From contig JAFLTT010000001.1 in NCBI GenBank assembly GCA_022509165.1, positions 248,001-312,000 of the forward strand: 64,000 bases of DNA, written 5' to 3'. The notes under the pieces were generated by a model. It did not search any database and was not told the origin of the DNA. It saw nothing but the letters and a program-made list of their open reading frames with translations. This stretch comes from Muribaculaceae bacterium (GTDB lineage: Bacteria > Bacteroidota > Bacteroidia > Bacteroidales > Muribaculaceae). This document shows, in pieces, positions 58,799 through 64,000 of this stretch (position 1 is the first letter of the stretch; every line of letters starts with the position of its first letter). Made by a program: the position numbers and the translations under genes.

Positions 58799-61128
58799 GA
58801 TCCAGAATATTAGTTCTCAGTTTTATCACATTACATTTCTGGGCATCAAATGCCAAGGAAATTGCGGGTAAAGTTCTTGATAAAGATTCCATTCCTGTAG
58901 AATTTGCAAATGTCGTTGGTTTTGCAAATGATTCTGTAGTGGATGCTTCGGCTTCTGATGAAACCGGACATTTCCGACTAAACGTAAAGGATAATTGCAA
59001 CCGGATTCGCATTTCCTGTATTGGTTATGCAGATACTATAATATCAAAAATAAAACCTGATTTAGGGATTATTATTCTTGATAGAAACTCAACCACATTA
59101 CAGGAGCTGGTAGTTAAAGCTCCCTTGATAACAAGAGAGGCAGACCGTTTTATATTAAATGTTTCTGCAGATCCACTTTCGGCAAACAAGGATGCTCATG
59201 AGTTGTTAAAAACTGCTCCGGGAGTCTGGGTTACTGATGAATCCTTGTCCATTTATGGCCAGGGAGGAACGATTGTTTATTTAGGAGACCGAAAAATTAA
59301 ACTGGGTGGTAGTCAACTCATCTCATATCTCAAGTCTATCCAGTCTTCCTCAATTTCTACTATAGAAATAATTCCCAAGGCGGGTGCTGAATATAGTGCC
59401 GACTCTTCCGGAGGTATTATAAAGATAAATTTGAAACGTAATCGGATTGATGGTTTAAATGGTTCGGCAGGAATAAATGTGACAGCTGGAGAATATAAGC
59501 AATGGTTCAATCCCTTTCTAAATCTAAGTCTACATTCAGGGAAATGGACTATTAATCTTAACGGAAATTTCAACGGAAGTCCCGGGGATAAATACACATC
59601 ATACGAAGAATCACAGATAGAATTGGGAAACCAAGTGTTTAACGGAGTATCACATCATAAGAAGAAATCCTTGCAGGGTAATGTTTCTTTGGGGTTGTTT
59701 TATGATGCGAGTGAAAAAGATAAACTGGGCTTTCAATTCGATTTTAATCCCGACAGGACCGACAATATTTCCAATGCTTTAACAGAAAGGCATGGTGACA
59801 ATTTAACAGGGAAAACTTTTGGAAACTATAACATAAAAGACCGTTTTCACAATCTGAATGCTTCTTTCAACTGGATTCATTCCATGGATGATAAAGGCTC
59901 TGAACTGAAACTCATCTCCAACTATAATCATCAGAATTCTTCTGTTAAAGAAAATGATAAAATGAGTTGGTCTTATATTCCTACCGATTCCATATATACA
60001 ACTGACAATATTAATCTTTATAATGTATTTGTTACAGATTTATCAATTAATAAAGTTTTAAGTTCTAATTGGAACATAAACACTGGAGTTAAGTACACTT
60101 TAAATTATATCATCAACAAGTCTTTACATCGATTTTTCAAGGATGATATTTGGAATGTTAATGAAAAATTTGATTTTGATTCTTCTTATGATGAAAATAT
60201 TTTAGGGATATATGCAGTTGCAACCGGTAAGATCAAAAGATTGAAAATCAAACTTGGACTGAGAGGAGAATATACCCTCACTAAGGGAGAGGTAAAAAGT
60301 TATAATCGATTCGATCTTTTCCCTAATGCCAATATAGTTTATAATATCACCGACAAAGGGGATTATACAGTTGCTATTGGGTATAGCCGTTATATCCGAC
60401 GGCCTTCATTCCAGGCTCTTAACCCTGTGGTAAGACAGATTTCAGATTATACTTATAATGTGGGAAATCCTGACCTTATTCCTGCTTTTACCAATTCTTT
60501 TAGTCTTGATTTTTTTCTTGCCGGGAAATTTACAATAGCGGCCGGTTATTCTCAAACGGATAATCCCATAAGGCAAATGTTTATTTCCTTTCCTGAGTTT
60601 CCGGAAAGATTATATCTGACATGGGATAATTTAGGAAAAGACAGAAACCTTTTCATACATGGAGATGGATCTATAAAGCTTACAAAATGGTGGCAACTTT
60701 ACTCAAGTGTAACATATGTGCTTACCTCTCAAAAAATATTTGAAAATGATCCCTTTAAAACTTACGGTTATTTACAGTTGGCTGCCAATGCAATATTCTT
60801 TTTACAAAAAGATTTCAGTTTTACAATCAACTGTTTTTATAATACTAAAATGAGAATTGGGAACATAACTGTTTTCCCTATTTTGAATTTGAATCCTACA
60901 TTCCAGAAAAGAATCGGTAGAAATTGGTCACTTTCCTTAAGCTTTGAAAATATGTTGCAAAGAAGGAACAGAATTAAGGCAGAATCCTCGGGGTATAGTA
61001 GGTTTACTTTTTCAAAAAGCTATATGGCTGTAAAAATAGGAGTCATTTACACTTTTAATTCTGGTAAAAGATTCAGGAGTCTAAGAATTGAAAAGAATAT
61101 GGATAATTCAAGATTCAATAAAGAATGA
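58795..61128 (+). CDS. TonB-dependent receptor-like outer-membrane beta-barrel protein
   Basis: N-terminal carboxypeptidase-regulatory-like domain, plug and long beta-barrel. Confidence 0.88.
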   Translation: MRSRILVLSFITLHFWASNAKEIAGKVLDKDSIPVEFANVVGFANDSVVDASASDETGHFRLNVKDNCNRIRISCIGYADTIISKIKPDLGIIILDRNSTTLQELVVKAPLITREADRFILNVSADPLSANKDAHELLKTAPGVWVTDESLSIYGQGGTIVYLGDRKIKLGGSQLISYLKSIQSSSISTIEIIPKAGAEYSADSSGGIIKINLKRNRIDGLNGSAGINVTAGEYKQWFNPFLNLSLHSGKWTINLNGNFNGSPGDKYTSYEESQIELGNQVFNGVSHHKKKSLQGNVSLGLFYDASEKDKLGFQFDFNPDRTDNISNALTERHGDNLTGKTFGNYNIKDRFHNLNASFNWIHSMDDKGSELKLISNYNHQNSSVKENDKMSWSYIPTDSIYTTDNINLYNVFVTDLSINKVLSSNWNINTGVKYTLNYIINKSLHRFFKDDIWNVNEKFDFDSSYDENILGIYAVATGKIKRLKIKLGLRGEYTLTKGEVKSYNRFDLFPNANIVYNITDKGDYTVAIGYSRYIRRPSFQALNPVVRQISDYTYNVGNPDLIPAFTNSFSLDFFLAGKFTIAAGYSQTDNPIRQMFISFPEFPERLYLTWDNLGKDRNLFIHGDGSIKLTKWWQLYSSVTYVLTSQKIFENDPFKTYGYLQLAANAIFFLQKDFSFTINCFYNTKMRIGNITVFPILNLNPTFQKRIGRNWSLSLSFENMLQRRNRIKAESSGYSRFTFSKSYMAVKIGVIYTFNSGKRFRSLRIEKNMDNSRFNKE

Positions 61129-61457
61129 AAAGGCTTTCAAACAGACAGGAGGAAGTTATGTCTATTATTTGGGAACCTGGACCAATGACTGTGAATAAAT
61201 TTATTCCTTTAATAGATAATAATCTTCATTATAATACCATATCAAAAGTTGTCAGAGAATTAGAAAGAATCGGGTATCTTTCTCATAAAGATGAATTCAG
61301 GTCATACCTATATTATTCAGTTAAATCTAAAGAAGAGTATCTAAAAGAACTCTTTGATTCAATTTTAAAACGTTTTTTAATAATAAAATGGAATGTCTTT
61401 CTAAATATATTTCAGACATTTTACTGTTATAAGGTTCTTTTAATAAAAATATGGTAA
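61125..61457 (+). CDS. BlaI/MecI-like transcriptional regulator
   Basis: LSNRQEEVMSIIWEPGPMTVNKFIPLIDNNLHYNTISKVVRELERIGYLSH; 4-bp ATGA overlap with TBDR. Confidence 0.8.
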   Translation: MKRLSNRQEEVMSIIWEPGPMTVNKFIPLIDNNLHYNTISKVVRELERIGYLSHKDEFRSYLYYSVKSKEEYLKELFDSILKRFLIIKWNVFLNIFQTFYCYKVLLIKIW

Positions 61458-61764
61458 TAAATTAAGGTAAGATTTTCTAATATTCATACTATTGAACTAC
61501 TCGCTAAAAAGTAATTATAAATTTTAAGAATATAATTTTATAAAATAGGACTCTATTTAAATATTCAAGCAAATTAGAATTTATTAGAAATAAAATTTTA
61601 CTCACTCTAAATAAAATGATTAAAAGATTCTTGTTGGGTTTGGTGGACGTAGTCGAGGAGAATCATTGGTTAATGCGTTTGCGTTTATATTTGAGGATGA
61701 TATGTAGATGTGGAGCAGTTGAACGACCGGAGTTGCCTGAAATGACGTTTGGTTAATTGTTGGA

Positions 61765-61797
61765 AGGACAGTCGGCTCCGAGGCTGCCTTTCTTATT
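61765..61797 (+). terminator. GC-rich imperfect terminator-like hairpin
   Basis: aaggacagtcggctccgaggctgccttt imperfect inverted repeat. Confidence 0.4.
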
Positions 61798-61813
61798 TTA
61801 TTCCCTTACTTTT

Positions 61814-62122
61814 CTATAAAATGAAATAAAGAAAGAGCCAGACAATCCAGAGGATATTCATGAAGATAGTCCAAGCAATTAAATTCCAGTTGGTTTTCTG
61901 TTTTCTTATTTTGATTCCCAATTTATTTATCCTGTGTTTATAGGAAAGAACACCTATGACTATCCAAACTGTTAAAGCCGGAGTTAAAGGAAAGAGGATA
62001 ATCATTGCGATTGGATTTGCAATAGCACTAATGAAGTTAGGACTCATCCATGAAGGACATCTGACCCAACTACCGTTATATTCACCGTTTTTATCGTAAT
62101 GATTATAGATTGGAATTCCCAT
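61814..62122 (-). CDS. Small membrane protein
   Basis: ORF with TM segments. Confidence 0.55.
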   Translation of the reverse strand: MGIPIYNHYDKNGEYNGSWVRCPSWMSPNFISAIANPIAMIILFPLTPALTVWIVIGVLSYKHRINKLGIKIRKQKTNWNLIAWTIFMNILWIVWLFLYFIL

Positions 62123-62196
62123 AAGTTTGAATTTTAATAATCTGAAAAACTAAGTAAGGATAGACCATGTAGATCTATCCTCTTATGGCTTATTCG

Positions 62197-62634
62197 TTAC
62201 ATTTTTTTGAAAAGAATTCTTGATTCTTCTCCAGTCTCAAGGTTATAAAAATCATAATACATGTGCCCGTTGCTGAAATAAAATTCACCTGAAAAATTCT
62301 CTACCTCTTTTGGGTCATCAACTGAATGAGAGGTAATAGTTAAAATATTATCGTTGATTTTATAGGTACCGATTGCTTTTATCTCACCGCTGTCTTCATT
62401 CTCATAGGTATCATCTGAGTTAAAAATCCAGAACTCATCAAGATCTCCGAAACCCCAGGTCTTATCTTCATATTCCATTTGAGACTTTTGCCATTTTCCG
62501 ATGATATTCTTTGGATTGGTATTGGGGTCATCTTCATCCAGTTCATCTTTTTTATCACATGAAATAAACACGAGGGAAAGGATGAGAATCATTAATCCTC
62601 CTCTGAAATATATTAAAAAGTTTTTCTTTTCCAT
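62197..62634 (-). CDS. Lipocalin-like lipoprotein
   Basis: Lipobox VFISCDK; IIGKWQKSQMEYED...AIGTYKINDNILTITS. Confidence 0.7.
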   Translation of the reverse strand: MEKKNFLIYFRGGLMILILSLVFISCDKKDELDEDDPNTNPKNIIGKWQKSQMEYEDKTWGFGDLDEFWIFNSDDTYENEDSGEIKAIGTYKINDNILTITSHSVDDPKEVENFSGEFYFSNGHMYYDFYNLETGEESRILFKKM

Positions 62635-62773
62635 ATAGATTGAATTAGGTTTGAATGGGACAAAATTATTACAGCAACCAGTCAAAATACGTCGTTTTCA
62701 GAAAAATTTCAAGAAAAGTAACTTTTCTTTGAAAACGACTTAGATTGTCGCTTTCTATATATAACTTCGCAAC

Positions 62774-63685
62774 ATGAAACAGAATCTAAGCCGTCTTGTA
62801 AGATACATGCTTATAATCAATAAACTTTCGGGTCGTCAGAAATATGTTCCGGCCAATGAACTCTTCACCTATATAGATTCTCAAATGATGGCAAGAGGAT
62901 TTGACTCCGGAATGACAATCAGGACGCTCCAAAGAGATATCAATGATATCGAACAGGTGTTTGGAATTGTAATAAAGAATTACCGTGGATATGGATACTA
63001 TATTGCCGACAATTATGAAGATACCGAACTCCGTTATAAGGAGCTTCTGATGAACTTTGATCTGCTAACAGCAGTAAGCAGAGACACTAACAGCGAGGGT
63101 TACATCATACCGGAACATCACCAGCCAAAAGGAAGCGACCAAATACCGACATTGATAAAGGCTATCAAAGAGAATTCGGTCATTACCTTCACTTACACGC
63201 TGTTCAGACAGGATAATAAGGAAATAAACAAAAGAGTTAAGCCATATTTCCTGAAGGAATCACTCGGATTATGGTATCTGATAGCAAAGGATAAGAAAGA
63301 ACGGATTAAATCATACGGAATTGACCGTATCTCTGATTTAGAAATCACAGACGAGACATTCAAGAAAGATGAGTCGGTAAATCCAAACGAGTTTTATAAA
63401 TACAGTTATGGAATATGGGATGATCCTGAAACTCTGGTTGAGGAAGTGGAGCTGAAATACGATGCTCTTGATGAGAGCTTCCTGAAATCGAATCCATTAC
63501 ATTGGACCCAGGAAATTCTTGCGGATAATGAAGATGAATTCCGGATAAGACTAAATATTAAAATAACCAATGATTTTGTTATGGCACTTTTGGCAAGAAC
63601 AAGGTCATTGACAGTAATAAAACCGGAATCCTTAAAAGATCGAATTAAGAATCTTTATATCGAAGCTTTAAACAGATACCAATAA
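62774..63685 (+). CDS. WYL-domain transcriptional regulator
   Basis: KPYFLKESLGLWYLIAKDKKERIKSYGIDRISDLEI; N-terminal HTH. Confidence 0.88.
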   Translation: MKQNLSRLVRYMLIINKLSGRQKYVPANELFTYIDSQMMARGFDSGMTIRTLQRDINDIEQVFGIVIKNYRGYGYYIADNYEDTELRYKELLMNFDLLTAVSRDTNSEGYIIPEHHQPKGSDQIPTLIKAIKENSVITFTYTLFRQDNKEINKRVKPYFLKESLGLWYLIAKDKKERIKSYGIDRISDLEITDETFKKDESVNPNEFYKYSYGIWDDPETLVEEVELKYDALDESFLKSNPLHWTQEILADNEDEFRIRLNIKITNDFVMALLARTRSLTVIKPESLKDRIKNLYIEALNRYQ

Positions 63686-63734
63686 ATATTAATTCATAAT
63701 TAAAATTATATGAGGAAAGCATAGGACACGTTTT

Positions 63735-64000
63735 ATGAAAAAATATTTAGGCAAAATCCTTATAGCTGTCTTCTTTTGTATAATGGCTGTCGTGTATCTT
63801 TGTAACAAAGATCAAAAAGAAGAAATAAAAGAGCCCAAAGATACTGACATGCTATTTACATACCGATACAATGTAATTGAGTCGGAACAGGAAATTTATG
63901 ATTATAGGCTAACCATCACTGATGCAGATGAATTATTGAGAACCTCAAACATCCAACGAGGCTGGAGAGATGAGCCACCATTGAAAATGACTTCTTCTCA
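63735..64000 (+). CDS. Hypothetical membrane-anchored protein, truncated by window end
   Basis: ATG at 63735, MKKYLGKILIAVFFCIMAVVYLCNKDQKEE..., open to window end. Confidence 0.55.
   Translation, partial: MKKYLGKILIAVFFCIMAVVYLCNKDQKEEIKEPKDTDMLFTYRYNVIESEQEIYDYRLTITDADELLRTSNIQRGWRDEPPLKMTSS

Noticed and set aside
1-64000. rRNA or tRNA genes
   Set aside because: No convincing cloverleaf/CCA or rRNA signatures noticed by eye; a tRNAscan-SE run would be decisive

Overview
Low-GC Bacteroidota-like window: TAnnTTTG promoter elements, SusC-style outer-membrane proteins and Bacteroidales-type lipoproteins. Most genes are conventional. They include a GadC-like antiporter plus porin, a MACPF lipoprotein, an ammonium transporter, a TetR-TolC-HlyD-ABC efflux operon, a di-heme oxidoreductase/imelysin/CcsBA operon, BlaI/BlaR1, a two-component system, an ECF sigma factor and a TonB-dependent receptor. 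Roughly 28.3-46 kb reads as an accessory island rich in nucleic-acid-processing and stress genes: a PLD-type protein, a SprT-like protease, ADP-ribosylglycohydrolase, two PD-(D/E)XK-like proteins, a DEDDh exonuclease, a WYL regulator, a SLOG-like protein and MBL and calcineurin-type hydrolases. The best candidates for undescribed biology are: (i) a tightly coupled five-ORF operon at 36.7-40.8 kb (two unknown small proteins, a PD-(D/E)XK-like protein, an MBL-fold hydrolase, a metallophosphoesterase); (ii) a four-gene operon at 29.9-32.5 kb (integrase-core-like protein, ADP-ribosylglycohydrolase, SprT-like protease, small membrane protein); (iii) an AAA ATPase gene bracketed by two near-identical 34-35 bp imperfect palindromes; (iv) a three-way-junction-like structured intergenic element downstream of amt, plus a terminator-like hairpin just upstream of the amt start. 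All family calls come from motif recognition by eye; no database search or folding program was run.
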